64,000 nt of DNA from Arthrobacter sp. Soil764 (GCF_001428075.1 NZ_LMSI01000024.1:180684-244683), one strand, 5' to 3'. Positions 50,413-59,606 are shown, counted from the stretch's first letter. Notes: generated from the letters alone by a model not told the origin. Translations and numbers: made by a program.

Positions 50413-51285
50413 CTAGTAGCTGGCGAAATAGGCGGCTGCCATGTCCTCTTTGGTGCGCCCCTGGCCGGCCACCCGGTCAAGCCGGGCGGCATACGCAGCA
50501 GCGCCGTCAAGCTTCAGGCCCTGCTCTACAGCGGCGTCGACGATGAGGTGGGCATCCTTCCGCGCGGTGTCCACGGCAAACGAGGCGGGCTCCAGCGCGT
50601 CATTGAGGATCAGGTCCATCTTGGTACGCAGGTAAGGCAGGTCCAGCGGACCGCCGTCGAGCACGCCAAGGAACTGCTGGGGATCAACGCCCAGCGCCTG
50701 GGCAAGGGCAACCACTTCACCTGCGGCGTTGGAGGCTGCGATGACCCAGCTGTTGACCACCAGCTTGAGTCGGGCGGCCGAACCGGCGGAGGGGTCATCG
50801 CCCGTCCAGATGGTCCGGGCGCCCACAGCATCGAGGACCGGGGCCACGCGTTGCCGCACTGGCTCGGGACCGGCGGCAAGGACCAGGAGCTGGCCGGCCT
50901 CGGCAGGGGCCCGCGTTCCGGAAACAGGGGCCTCCACCAGGTCCAGGCCAAGCTCCGCAGCCAGGGCGGCCAACGAGGGGACGTCCCGCACCCCGACCGT
51001 GGTGGACTGGATCCAGACCATGCCGGGCCGCACAGCCGGCGCTGCACTTCGAATCACCTGTTCCACGGACGCGGCGTCATAGAGCATGGTCAGGACAACG
51101 TCTGCCGCCTCAACAGCTTCGGCAGGGGTGGCGGCACGGCGGGCACCTTCGCCAACCAGCGGTTCCGTCTTGGCCGGGTCCCGGTTCCACACTGCAACTT
51201 CATGGCCTGCCCGCAGGATGTTCCGTGCCATGGCCGCCCCCATGATCCCCGTCCCGAGCACAGCCACTTTGAGCTTCGCATCCAT
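50413..51285 (-). CDS. NAD(P)-dependent beta-hydroxyacid dehydrogenase (3-hydroxyisobutyrate dehydrogenase family)
   Basis: The 290-residue enzyme has the Rossmann loop VAVLGTGIMGAAMARNILRAG at the start, the substrate loop LDLVEAPVSGTRAPAEAGQL, and the catalytic lysine in ARLKLVVNSWVIA. It differs from the island's 28444-29319 enzyme, which lacks the PVSG motif, and should act on a conventional hydroxyacid such as 3-hydroxyisobutyrate or tartronate semialdehyde. I chose the ATG at 51285; upstream residues of the frame do not fit. GGAAGG lies upstream. Confidence 0.87.
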   Translation of the reverse strand: MDAKLKVAVLGTGIMGAAMARNILRAGHEVAVWNRDPAKTEPLVGEGARRAATPAEAVEAADVVLTMLYDAASVEQVIRSAAPAVRPGMVWIQSTTVGVRDVPSLAALAAELGLDLVEAPVSGTRAPAEAGQLLVLAAGPEPVRQRVAPVLDAVGARTIWTGDDPSAGSAARLKLVVNSWVIAASNAAGEVVALAQALGVDPQQFLGVLDGGPLDLPYLRTKMDLILNDALEPASFAVDTARKDAHLIVDAAVEQGLKLDGAAAYAARLDRVAGQGRTKEDMAAAYFASY

Positions 51286-51360
51286 CGAATCAGCCTTCCG
51301 GTCCAGATTTGGTTCTTCCTTACCTACCCAACGTTCCAATGATTCTGTACATTATTCATA

Positions 51361-51454
51361 CGGAGGGGAGTATCCCCTACTTCAGTCCATCGTCAGTACG
51401 GAGGCCCCTGCGCCTTCCGGTGGACGGGCCAGGCGTTGGCCGGGAGAGACCTCC
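51361..51454 (+). ncRNA. yybP-ykoY-like (Mn2+) riboswitch upstream of terC
   Basis: The stretch starts CGGAGGGGAGTA and ends GAGACCTCC, so GGAGG (51362-51366) pairs with CCTCC (51450-51454) as the closing stem. Inside are CGTCAGTACGG, GGCGTTGGCC and a GGGAGAGACC end, the order of conserved blocks I associate with the yybP-ykoY manganese riboswitch of actinobacteria. It lies 33 bases before a TerC-family gene, the usual partner. I did not fold it. Confidence 0.7.
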
Positions 51455-51487
51455 AGTTGGTAGTTACTGACTGGAAGCAGGTACCCC

Positions 51488-52537
51488 ATGAACGTGCCCC
51501 TTTGGATGTGGTTCGCCGTCATCGGATTCATCCTCCTCATGCTCGCCATCGACCTCGTGGCTCACCGCCGCGCCCACGTCATCAGGGTCCGCGAGGCCGC
51601 CGCCTGGTCCGCGGTCTGGGTGCTGTTCGGCGTCGCCTTCGGCGGACTGGTCTGGTTTCTATACGGCGCGGAATTCGGCCAGCAATACTTCGCCGGATAC
51701 CTCATCGAGAAGTCACTTGCCGTGGACAACGTCTTTGTCTGGGCGATCATCTTCACGTTCTTCGCCGTCCCCCGGGAGTACCAGCACCGCGTGCTCTTCT
51801 TCGGCGTCCTGGGTGCACTGGTGTTCCGCGGCCTGTTCATCGCGGCGGGCTCGGCCATCATTGCCAGCGCGGGCTGGGTCCTCTACCTGTTCGCGGCGTT
51901 CCTGCTCTTCACCGGCTACCGGATGCTCAGGCAGCGTGATGAGCACATCGACCCCGGGAAGTCGCGGGCGTTGAAGCTGTTCCGCCGGCACGTGCCCATG
52001 ACGGACGCCTTCCATGGCCAGCGCTTCCTGATCCGGAAGGGCGGCGTACTGCTTGCCACCCCCCTGCTGGCGGTCCTGGTGCTGGTTGAAGTCACGGACA
52101 TCATCTTCGCGGTCGACTCCATCCCGGCCATCTTCGCCGTCACTGACGAGGTCTTCCTGGTGTTCACCGCCAACGCGTTCGCCATCCTGGGCCTGCGGGC
52201 CATGTACTTCCTGCTGGCGGACCTCATCCACCGCTTCGTGTACCTGAAGGCGGGCCTGGCGCTGGTGCTGATCTGGGTGGGCATCAAGATGGCGCTCAAG
52301 ATCGACGTCTACTACATCCCCACGCCGGTCTCCCTCGCCGTCATTACTGCCATCCTGGCCATTTCCATTGGCGCAAGCCTCATCGCCACCCGGCGCACGG
52401 GCCCGCAGCAACCGCCCGTCCCGGCAGAACCGCCGTTCCGGAATGCCACACCGGAAGAACTCGACGCCCTGGAGCCGCTGTGGCGCAAGACGGGCAGCAA
52501 GGAGGAACTGCCGCCCGCGGAGAAGTCGCTGCAGTAG
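51488..52537 (+). CDS. TerC-family integral membrane protein
   Basis: The 349-residue protein has about nine membrane segments. TerC signatures include YLIEKSLAVDNVFVWAIIF, REYQHRVLFFGVLGALVFRG, LLAVLVLVEVTDIIFAVDSIPAIFAVTDEVF without its first residue, and ANAFAILGLRAMYFLLADL, with membrane acidic residues (Glu/Asp in EKSLAVDN, EVTDIIFAVD) that bind metal. TerC/Alx proteins act as manganese exporters or metal loaders, which agrees with the riboswitch-like leader. The C-terminal 50 residues are a hydrophilic Pro/Glu-rich tail. Confidence 0.92.
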   Translation: MNVPLWMWFAVIGFILLMLAIDLVAHRRAHVIRVREAAAWSAVWVLFGVAFGGLVWFLYGAEFGQQYFAGYLIEKSLAVDNVFVWAIIFTFFAVPREYQHRVLFFGVLGALVFRGLFIAAGSAIIASAGWVLYLFAAFLLFTGYRMLRQRDEHIDPGKSRALKLFRRHVPMTDAFHGQRFLIRKGGVLLATPLLAVLVLVEVTDIIFAVDSIPAIFAVTDEVFLVFTANAFAILGLRAMYFLLADLIHRFVYLKAGLALVLIWVGIKMALKIDVYYIPTPVSLAVITAILAISIGASLIATRRTGPQQPPVPAEPPFRNATPEELDALEPLWRKTGSKEELPPAEKSLQ

Positions 52538-52556
52538 CGGGGGCAGTAAGAGTGCC

Positions 52557-52599
52557 GGGCAGGCATCCGCGCCAGCAGTTTCCGCGCGGGTGCCTGCCC
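52557..52599 (+). terminator. Terminator after terC
   Basis: GGGCAGGCATCCGCGC pairs with GCGCGGGTGCCTGCCC (16 bp with one wobble) around an 11-base loop, followed by AAAA. Confidence 0.8.
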
Positions 52600-52682
52600 A
52601 AAAGCCGCTGCCATGAAGATGTGCACTTCTGAAGAAGGTCAGCTCCCGCGGAATGTCAGCGCCCCGTCCTAGACTCGTAACC

Positions 52683-52940
52683 ATGAGCGACAGCAACCAG
52701 GAAACGATTGGCAGCCCGGAACCCGAGCCCAATGCAGGCCTCAACAGGGACCCGGAAGACTGGGTTACCGGGGATGAACCCATGACAGCGGCGCAGCGCA
52801 GCTACCTCGATACGCTGGCACGCGAGGCCGGGGAAGAACTTCCCGCGGATCTGAGCAAGGCAGAGGCGTCAAACCACATTGACCGGCTGCAGCAGCACAG
52901 CAACCGGGTTTCCGGAGACGCGGACAGTTCCGGCAACTAA
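52683..52940 (+). CDS. DUF3072-domain protein
   Basis: The 85-residue acidic protein contains the DUF3072 pattern DPEDWVTGDEPMTAAQRSYLDTLAREAGEELPADLSKAEASNHIDRL, minus its central repeats, in residues 23-75. Its function is unknown. The ATG at 52683 gives the expected N-terminus; an in-frame upstream extension lacks support. It lies alone between terC and a small convergent gene. Confidence 0.82.
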   Translation: MSDSNQETIGSPEPEPNAGLNRDPEDWVTGDEPMTAAQRSYLDTLAREAGEELPADLSKAEASNHIDRLQQHSNRVSGDADSSGN

Positions 52941-52953
52941 GCCGGAGAGGGCC

Positions 52954-53157
52954 CTACCAGGCCTGCTGTTCCCGGGTGAGGCCAAAGGGAACCGCATCGC
53001 TGAGGGCCACGGTGAACTTGTCCACACCGTGCCGGGTAACGAGAATGCCGTGGCTTTTGCCGTCCAGTGCGTGGGCTTTGGCGGCAGCGACGGCGGCGTC
53101 GAGCTCGCGGTCCATGCTCTGGCGGTCGGACACGGTGAGGGTCAGCGGGAAGTTCAT
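52954..53157 (-). CDS. Small hypothetical protein (67 aa)
   Basis: The predicted product is MNFPLTLTVSDRQSMDRELDAAVAAAKAHALDG and onward, ending AVPFGLTREQQAW. The alternation of helix and strand (GILVTRHGVDKFTVALSDAVP) looks like a folded small protein of the kind common in Arthrobacter genomes. The frame is open further upstream, but that part is proline-rich and unlikely to be coding. It is convergent with the DUF3072 gene. The function is unknown. Confidence 0.58.
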   Translation of the reverse strand: MNFPLTLTVSDRQSMDRELDAAVAAAKAHALDGKSHGILVTRHGVDKFTVALSDAVPFGLTREQQAW

Positions 53158-53484
53158 GAGTGGGGCCTGTGTCTTTCGAGGGGTGGGTGGGCATACGCCC
53201 AGCGCTCCCCCTGGCTGCATAGGCGGTGGGCACTTTCGCGCCCAGTTCATGATGCCCGAGTAATGGATCACCAGCAACTTGAAAAATCAAGTAATAAGTC
53301 GCCGCAGGTCAAGAGTGTGACGACTCGGGCCGGGCCCAGCAATTACGGGCGCCAAAGGGCCGTGAATTAGAGTTGGACAGGAGTGGAAGCTGTTTCCGGA
53401 CGGCTCCGATGCCCCTGAACCAGCCATGCGGCAAAACCAGCCACCAGCACGACACCGTGTGCCACAACCTGACAAGGATCCGCC
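53158..53484. other. 327-base intergenic region
   Basis: There is no gene that I can support. It holds the inverted repeat ACTTGA-AAAA-TCAAGT (53277-53292), probably near the minus-strand promoter of the small gene at 52954-53157, and ends with AAGGA seven bases before the ATT start proposed for the next gene. Confidence 0.5.
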
Positions 53485-54801
53485 ATTTCCACCGACGCTT
53501 TCTTCGGCAATCTGACCAGGATCCGTAACGTCATCCTTCCCGCCCCGGCGCGGAACCGGTTGAACACCGGGCCCGGCCTCCTGGGCGGCTTCATTGTGGT
53601 GCACCTTGTCTTCCTGGTCTTCGCTGCATCCCTCTCCCTTCGCGGCGAAGCATTCAGCGACACCTTCATCTACCGTGACTGGGCCATGGCGGCATTCAAC
53701 GACGCCAACCTCAGCGGCGGTCCCAGTCCGTGGGTGTACCCCATCCTGGCGCTCATCCCCATGGGCATCGCAGGCCTGGCCGGACCCGGACCGTTCTTCT
53801 TCATCTGGGTCCTCATGACCACGCTCCTCAACGGCTGGGCGCTGCTTAAACTGACAGAGCGCGGCCGCAACACCAGCGCCATCCCGGCCGGCTGGTGGTG
53901 GCTGGCGTTCACCTTCCTGATGGGCTGGCTGGGCTTCGCCCGCGTGGACGGCCTCACCGCCCCGCTGGTCCTCGTGGCCCTCGCCTACGGCGTCAAGCGA
54001 CCCTTCGTCGCCTCGGTCCTGCTGGCCATCGGCACCTGGGTGAAGGTCTGGCCCGCCGCCATCATGCTGGCCCTCTTCGCCGTCGTGAAGAACCGCCTGC
54101 TGGTGGTGCTGGCAGGAATTGCGACGACGGCGGGCGTGGTTGCGCTGGCAGCCGCCCTGGGCAGCGTCCCCAAGCTCCTGAACTTCCTCACGCAGCAGGG
54201 CGACCGCGGCATGCAGCTCGAGGCCACCTTCACCACGCCCTGGCTCTGGCTCTCCGTCCTGAACGTGGGCGGCTCGCGCATGTACATGAACACGGACATC
54301 AACTCCATGCAGGTGGACGGCCCGGGCACCGCCACCATGTCCGTGCTGATGCAGCCCCTCCTGGTCCTGGCTGCCCTTCTGGTGGCCGGGCTGACGTTCT
54401 GGGCGCTTCACAACGGAAAGCAGCACAAGGTGGCCGGCGGCGTGGACCGCACCGAACTGCTGCTGGCCGGTGCCCTCGCCCTGGCCGCCGCCTTCGTGGT
54501 CTTCAACAAGGTGGGATCGCCCCAGTTCATGGTCTGGCTTGGCCCCGCCGTCGCCGTGGGCCTGGCGCACAGCTGGCGCGAATGGCGGGTGCCGGCGGCA
54601 ATGCTGATCGCCATTGCGGTGGCAACCTACTTCATCTACCCCCTCTTCTACGATGCCCTGAGCCACAACAATCCCTGGATGGCGCTGGTGCTGACCATCC
54701 GCAACGTCCTGCTGGTGGTCCTGTTCCTGTGGAGCGTCCGGCGCCTCTACTCACTGGGCAAGAAGACCGCCGCTCCCGCCCCCGCGCTCAAGGAGACCTA
54801 A
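53485..54801 (+). CDS. GT87-like polytopic glycosyltransferase (copy 1), probable ATT start
   Basis: The ~438-residue membrane protein has about ten hydrophobic segments and resembles polyprenyl-phosphate-dependent mannosyltransferases of the GT87/DUF2029 group (SDTFIYRDWAMAAFNDAN with an early acidic residue, SPWVYPILALIPMG, LGFARVDGLTAPLVLVAL, GTWVKVWPAA, FVVFNKVGSPQFMVWLGP). In-frame TGA at 53470 leaves only four codons before ATT at 53485, which stands 6 bases after AAGGA. The next usual start (TTG 53560) lacks a ribosome site and would cut a basic N-terminus. The downstream paralogue shows the same ATTTCCAC start. Confidence 0.8.
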   Translation: MSTDAFFGNLTRIRNVILPAPARNRLNTGPGLLGGFIVVHLVFLVFAASLSLRGEAFSDTFIYRDWAMAAFNDANLSGGPSPWVYPILALIPMGIAGLAGPGPFFFIWVLMTTLLNGWALLKLTERGRNTSAIPAGWWWLAFTFLMGWLGFARVDGLTAPLVLVALAYGVKRPFVASVLLAIGTWVKVWPAAIMLALFAVVKNRLLVVLAGIATTAGVVALAAALGSVPKLLNFLTQQGDRGMQLEATFTTPWLWLSVLNVGGSRMYMNTDINSMQVDGPGTATMSVLMQPLLVLAALLVAGLTFWALHNGKQHKVAGGVDRTELLLAGALALAAAFVVFNKVGSPQFMVWLGPAVAVGLAHSWREWRVPAAMLIAIAVATYFIYPLFYDALSHNNPWMALVLTIRNVLLVVLFLWSVRRLYSLGKKTAAPAPALKET

Positions 54802-54802
54802 G

Positions 54803-56086
54803 ATTTCCACGAGGTTCTTTGACCGCCTGGTGACCGTCCGCACCAGGCTGCTCCCGGCAAAAGTGGTGGATTGGTTCGCCCGACCGTCCAGCGTCTGGTG
54901 GGGCTTCGCCGTCGTCCATGTCTACTTCCTGGGCTGGATGGCATCCTTTTTCCTGAACGGCGATACCTTCAGCGACACCGAGCAGTACCGGCAGTGGGCC
55001 ACGGCCGGCTACAACCCGTCGGACCTGGCCGGCAAGATCAGCCCCTGGGTTTACCCGGTGCTGGCGCAGATCCCCATCTTCCTGGCCAACGTCGCCGGGC
55101 CCAGCCTCTACCTGCTGGTCTGGTTCCTGATCATCACGGCACTGAACGCCGTCGGCCTGGTCTACCTCACCCGCGGCCCGCGGAAGGTGACGGGCATTGC
55201 CCCCGCCTGGTGGTGGCTGTTCTTCACGCTGTTCATGGGCTACCTGAGCTTCGCCCGGGTGGAGGGCATCACCGCGCCCATCGTGCTGATCGCCCTGCTG
55301 TACGCGGCCGAACGGCCCGTGGTGGCGGGCGTCCTGCTCAGCATCGCCACCTGGATCAAGGTGTGGCCCGCAGCCGTCCTGGTGCCCATCGTCATCGCCA
55401 GCCACAAGCGGACCCAGGTGGTGCTCGCCGGCGCCGCCGTCACCGCACTGGTGGGCCTGGGCACCTGGCTCACCGGCGGCCTGCCGCACATCATGGACTT
55501 CCTGCTGAACCAGGGCGAACGCGGCATGCAGCTGGAGGCCACCTTCTCCACACCCTGGGTCTGGCTGAGCGTCCTCCACATCGCCGGATCAAGGATGGCG
55601 GACAATACGGCCATCAACTCCACAGAGGTCTACGGCCCAGGGGCCGCAACGGCAGCTTTCCTGATGCAGCCACTGCTGGTCCTCGCGGCCATCACGGCAG
55701 CCATCCTGCTGGTGCGTGCCATGCGGCGCGGTGCCGAGCGGGAGGAGCTGTTCCTCGAGGGCTCGCTCATGATGGTCACCGCCTTCATTGTGTTCAACAA
55801 GGTGGGTTCGCCGCAGTTCATCATCTGGCTGGCGCCGGTGATCATTGCCGGCCTGACCCACGACTGGGAGCGCTGGAAAGTCCCCGCTGCCCTGCTGATG
55901 GGGATCGCCATGACCACCTTCGTGATCTATCCGCTGTTCTACACCCCGCTGATCCACGCCCACCCGGTCATGGCCGCCATCCTGACAACCCGGAACGTGC
56001 TCCTGGTGGTCCTGCTGTGGTGGTCGGTGAAGCGCACCGCGGAGTTGGGCCGGAAGGCTTCAGCCCGGGTGCCGGCCGGAGCCTAG
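54803..56086 (+). CDS. GT87-like polytopic glycosyltransferase (copy 2), probable ATT start
   Basis: The ~427-residue membrane protein is a tandem paralogue of the preceding gene: SDTEQYRQWATAGYNPSDL, SPWVYPVLAQIPIFL, LSFARVEGITAPIVLIAL, ATWIKVWPAAVLVP and FIVFNKVGSPQFIIWLAP match the same positions. It likely transfers mannose or another sugar from a polyprenyl-phosphate donor on the outer face of the membrane. The ATT at 54803 lies two bases after the upstream stop and seven after AAGGAG. The GTG at 54830 has no comparable ribosome site. The gene is convergent with mptB, suggesting work on the same lipoglycan. Confidence 0.8.
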   Translation: MSTRFFDRLVTVRTRLLPAKVVDWFARPSSVWWGFAVVHVYFLGWMASFFLNGDTFSDTEQYRQWATAGYNPSDLAGKISPWVYPVLAQIPIFLANVAGPSLYLLVWFLIITALNAVGLVYLTRGPRKVTGIAPAWWWLFFTLFMGYLSFARVEGITAPIVLIALLYAAERPVVAGVLLSIATWIKVWPAAVLVPIVIASHKRTQVVLAGAAVTALVGLGTWLTGGLPHIMDFLLNQGERGMQLEATFSTPWVWLSVLHIAGSRMADNTAINSTEVYGPGAATAAFLMQPLLVLAAITAAILLVRAMRRGAEREELFLEGSLMMVTAFIVFNKVGSPQFIIWLAPVIIAGLTHDWERWKVPAALLMGIAMTTFVIYPLFYTPLIHAHPVMAAILTTRNVLLVVLLWWSVKRTAELGRKASARVPAGA

Positions 56087-56119
56087 CCGGGCCGCGGGCT
56101 GTTTACGGCTTTCGGACCG

Positions 56120-57736
56120 TCAGCGGTTTTCGGACGGGTCGGCGGCGGTGCCTGCGGCAGCCCGCCGCGCTGCCCTGCGCTCCACCACCCAACGCCAGGC
56201 CTGCCGGGCAAGGTCCAGCGGCCTGCCCTCGATGAGCAGCTTGCGCGTATGGACGTCCAGCACCAGCAGGTAGAACGTGAACGCCAGTGCCGTGAAGAAC
56301 GCCAGGGACGAGGCGTCGATGGGCAGTTCCACGAAGGACCAGACCGACAGCTGGTCCTGGGCCCCGAACACCACAAAGAACGTCACGGCCACGTACAGTG
56401 AGCGGATCTGCCAGTCGTCCCGGATTCCGGTGACGGCCAGGAACGGCAGGAACCACAGGATGTACCAGGGCTGGATGATGGGTGAGAGCATCACGACGGC
56501 GGTGAACGCCAGGGCCATCCGGCGCACCGCCCGCGAGTAGTCGCCGCGGAACATCAGCAGCAGGACCAGTGCGATCGCCGCCCACTTCATGCCGGTCCGC
56601 AGCCAGGTGGCCAGCGTTCCGCCGGGCAGCCCCAGGGCGTTGGCGAGCATTTCCACCTGCTGGCCCAGGAAGCCCGACGGCGAGTAGCCGGTATAGCCGG
56701 GGGTGGGGTCCATGATGGCCCAGGTCCAGCCGATGCCGAGGTTGTAGGGGATGCCGCTGATGGCCAGGACGCCGAAGCTGATGCCCGCGGTGGCGCCCCA
56801 CATCAGGAATTTGCGCGGCCAGGAGGCGCCGGGGCCGGCCCACATGACTCCGATGAAGGGCAGCAGCAGCACCGTGATGGGCTTGATGCCGATCGAGACG
56901 GTGACCAGGAGGACACCCAGGAGGTAGCGGCGGGTGGCGGCCAGGTAGACACCTGCGACGGCGAGCCCCACCATCAGGGCGTCGTTATGGGCGCTGGCGA
57001 TGAAGCTGATGAGGAACAGCGGGTTGGCCACGGAGATCCAGAGCGCCCGCGCTCCGTTGATCCCGTGCAGTTCGGCGAGCTTGGGCACGTAGATGACGCA
57101 GAGCAGCACGCCGACGCCGGCCAGGAGCCGGAACAGCAGGACGGACGCGTCCGGCTGGGCTCCGGTCAGTCCCACCACCGCGCGTGCCAGCCAGAGGAAG
57201 TACGGGCCGTAGGGGGTGCGGTTTTCCGCCCACGCGGGATCGGCGCCCAGGGAGAACCAGTTGTTGAGGGTGGAAATGCCCACCTCATAGGGGTTCTGGC
57301 CCTCCTGGACCAGCCGGCCCTGGCCGGTGTAGGCGTAGACGTCGCGGGAGAAGACCGGGACGCAGAACAGCAGCGGCAGGGACCAGGCGGATATGGCCAC
57401 CACCACGGACCGCAGTGACGATTTTCCCCAGTCCCCCAGCCGCTGGCCCAGCCGGAGCCAGGAGCGCATCAGGAGCATGGCGCCGGCCGTCAGCAGCACG
57501 GTGGACACGGCCACCCCCCACCCTTCGGTACGGAGTGCAATCACCACGGGCTGGCGGATCATGGGCGAGCCATTGGCGATCCAGCCCGTCCCGATGGAGC
57601 CGACGAACATCATGAGGGCGCCGATGAAACCCTCGATGGTTGCCAGGTAGGCATGGCCCTTGGCGGGCACGGAAATCCCGGCCGGTGTGCCCGGCCGGCT
57701 CTCCGACATCCTGAGGTGTGACCCGCCTGCCGTCAT
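56120..57736 (-). CDS. mptB: Polyprenol phosphomannose-dependent alpha-1,6-mannosyltransferase (MptB-like)
   Basis: MptB extends the mannan core of lipomannan/lipoglycans in actinobacteria. The 538-residue protein has about 13 membrane segments. The GT-C features are SRDVYAYTGQGRLVQEGQNPYEVG with the early acidic residue, the WAENRTPYGPYFLWLARAV segment, and ANPLFLISFIASAHNDALMVGL. The last ~40 residues are a basic cytoplasmic tail. The ATG at 57736 follows AGGGGACC. It converges with two GT87-like genes, forming a small cell-envelope glycan cluster. Confidence 0.87.
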   Translation of the reverse strand: MTAGGSHLRMSESRPGTPAGISVPAKGHAYLATIEGFIGALMMFVGSIGTGWIANGSPMIRQPVVIALRTEGWGVAVSTVLLTAGAMLLMRSWLRLGQRLGDWGKSSLRSVVVAISAWSLPLLFCVPVFSRDVYAYTGQGRLVQEGQNPYEVGISTLNNWFSLGADPAWAENRTPYGPYFLWLARAVVGLTGAQPDASVLLFRLLAGVGVLLCVIYVPKLAELHGINGARALWISVANPLFLISFIASAHNDALMVGLAVAGVYLAATRRYLLGVLLVTVSIGIKPITVLLLPFIGVMWAGPGASWPRKFLMWGATAGISFGVLAISGIPYNLGIGWTWAIMDPTPGYTGYSPSGFLGQQVEMLANALGLPGGTLATWLRTGMKWAAIALVLLLMFRGDYSRAVRRMALAFTAVVMLSPIIQPWYILWFLPFLAVTGIRDDWQIRSLYVAVTFFVVFGAQDQLSVWSFVELPIDASSLAFFTALAFTFYLLVLDVHTRKLLIEGRPLDLARQAWRWVVERRAARRAAAGTAADPSENR

Positions 57737-58106
57737 GATTGTGGTCCCCTACCTTGTTACGGCACTGCTCGCCCCAGCTTCAAAAAGGCCGCCCTGCAAC
57801 CCGGCCATTTTATCAGCCGTGCTTACTGCCGCCCCGGGCCGGGGCCGGCCGGAACGCCACAGTTTGGCAACGGCACGGAACACATCCAGCTTCCGGCGCC
57901 CACCCGCCGCGCCATGCCCCCGCTGCCACCCCCGGCGCGGCCGGACGGTTTGACGGTAATGTTGCCTATGCAGCCGAACGTCACCGGCACCTTCCCTTTC
58001 CACCCCAGTGTTTTCCATGGCCGGGCTGGACCCGTGCGCATCGTGGCGCGCAGAAACGTTGCCCACCCTGCTCTCACAGGAGAGCCAAGTCCCCTGGAGT
58101 CGCTTC
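57737..58106. other. 370-base region between mptB and the SulP gene
   Basis: The region must contain both divergent promoters. Frames here are shadow-like. A GC-rich self-complementary run (CCCCGGGCCGGGGCC, near 57834) is present. No clear promoter hexamers were found. Confidence 0.4.
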
Positions 58107-59606
58107 TTGGCCGTCGCCCACCCCACCCGCCCTCTTCGGAAACCGATCACCGTCCTCACCGCGCTGCGCTCTCCGCGGCAGCTGTCCCGCGAGGTCCTGG
58201 CCGGCATGGTCACCACCCTCGCCCTGGTCCCGGAAGTCATTTCGTTCTCGATCGTGGCCGGGGTGGATCCCATGGTGAGCCTTGTCGCCTCCATCGTGCT
58301 GGCACTGGCGATGTCCACACTCGGTGGCCGGCCCGGCGTCGTCACTGCCGCAGCCGGTTCCGTCGCCCTGGTGATCGCCCCGCTGGTCCATGAGCACGGC
58401 GTCCAGTACGTCCTGCCGGCCGTACTCCTTGCCGGCGTCATCCAGGTGGTCTTTGGCCTGGCCGGCCTTGCCAGGCTGATGCGCTTCATCCCCCGGTCGG
58501 TGATGATCGGGTTCGTTAACGCCCTGGGCGTGCTGATCTTCATGGCGCAGGTGCCCCATGTCCTCAACGTGCCATGGCTGGCCTACGTCCTGTTCGCCCT
58601 GACGTTCGCCATCATCTTCATCCTTCCCCGCTTCACCAAGGCGGTCCCGTCGCCGCTGGTGGCCATCGTCGTCGTCACGGCGATCGTCATCATCGCCGGC
58701 CTCTCCGTTCCCGACGTCCTGGACGAAGGTCCCCTCACCGGCAAGCTGCCCGGACTCACCCCGTTCCTTGTCCCGGTGAACCTGGAGACCTTCCAGCTGG
58801 TGCTGCCCACCGCGCTGAGCGTCGCGTTCGTGGGCCTCATGGAAAGCCTCCTGACGGCGAAACTCGTGGACGACATCACGGACACCCCCTCGCACAAGGG
58901 GCGTGAGTCCTGGGGCCTGGGGGTCTCGAACATCCTGGCCGGTTTCTACGGCGGCATTGCCGGTTGCGCCATGATCGGCCAGACGGTCCTCAACGTGAAG
59001 ACCGGCCAAGCCCGCACCCGCATCTCCACGGTCGTGGCCGGGCTGTTCCTGCTGGCCCTGGTGACCGGCCTCAGCTCGGCCATGGGGCAGATCCCCATGG
59101 TGGCACTGGCCGCGGTCATGATGGTGGTGGCTGTCACCACGGTGGACTGGCACAGCGTCAAACCGTCCACCCTGAAGCGGATGCCCATCCCGGAGACCCT
59201 AGTCATGGTGGTCACGGTGGCCGTCGTGGTCCTGACGGGGAACCTCGCCTACGGCGTCCTGGTGGGCGTTGTCCTGGCGATGGTGCTGTTCGCCCGCCGG
59301 GTGGCCCACGTCATCACTGTGGAGCGGACCCCGGCCGGGGACGGCCGGAGCGTCCGCTACGACGTGGTGGGGCCGCTGTTCTTCGGCAGCAGCAACGACC
59401 TCGTTGAGCAGTTCGCCTATGCCGACGATCCCGCCCGGGTGACCATCGACCTCAGCCGTGCCCAGATCTGGGACGCCTCGACGGTGGCCGCCCTCGACTC
59501 CATCGAAACGAAGTACGCCGACCACGGGGCCGCCGTGACCATCCAAGGCCTTGATGAACGCAGCACCGGCTTCCACCGCCGGCTCACCGGGCATTTGGGG
59601 GCCTGA
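58107..59606 (+). CDS. SulP-family anion transporter with STAS domain
   Basis: The ~499-residue protein has about ten to twelve membrane segments followed by a C-terminal STAS domain (about the last 110 residues, VRYDVVGPLFFGSSNDLVEQF and ARVTIDLSRAQIWDASTVAALDSIETKY). SulP signatures are GMVTTLALVPEVISFSIVAGVDP, RFIPRSVMIGFVNALGVLIF and GVSNILAGFYGGIAGCAMIGQTVLN. The family carries sulfate, bicarbonate or other anions; the short form here resembles BicA/YbaR-like members. I chose TTG 58107 with GGAG seven bases upstream; a GTG at 58008 is in frame but has no ribosome site. Confidence 0.85.
   Translation: MAVAHPTRPLRKPITVLTALRSPRQLSREVLAGMVTTLALVPEVISFSIVAGVDPMVSLVASIVLALAMSTLGGRPGVVTAAAGSVALVIAPLVHEHGVQYVLPAVLLAGVIQVVFGLAGLARLMRFIPRSVMIGFVNALGVLIFMAQVPHVLNVPWLAYVLFALTFAIIFILPRFTKAVPSPLVAIVVVTAIVIIAGLSVPDVLDEGPLTGKLPGLTPFLVPVNLETFQLVLPTALSVAFVGLMESLLTAKLVDDITDTPSHKGRESWGLGVSNILAGFYGGIAGCAMIGQTVLNVKTGQARTRISTVVAGLFLLALVTGLSSAMGQIPMVALAAVMMVVAVTTVDWHSVKPSTLKRMPIPETLVMVVTVAVVVLTGNLAYGVLVGVVLAMVLFARRVAHVITVERTPAGDGRSVRYDVVGPLFFGSSNDLVEQFAYADDPARVTIDLSRAQIWDASTVAALDSIETKYADHGAAVTIQGLDERSTGFHRRLTGHLGA

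Noticed and set aside
53287..54666. A 459-residue open frame on the minus strand
   Set aside because: Antisense to the first GT87-like gene and low-complexity in composition; the plus strand shows clear membrane segments.
54871..56235. A 454-residue open frame on the plus strand, different phase
   Set aside because: Arg/His/Pro/Gly-rich shadow of the second GT87-like gene.
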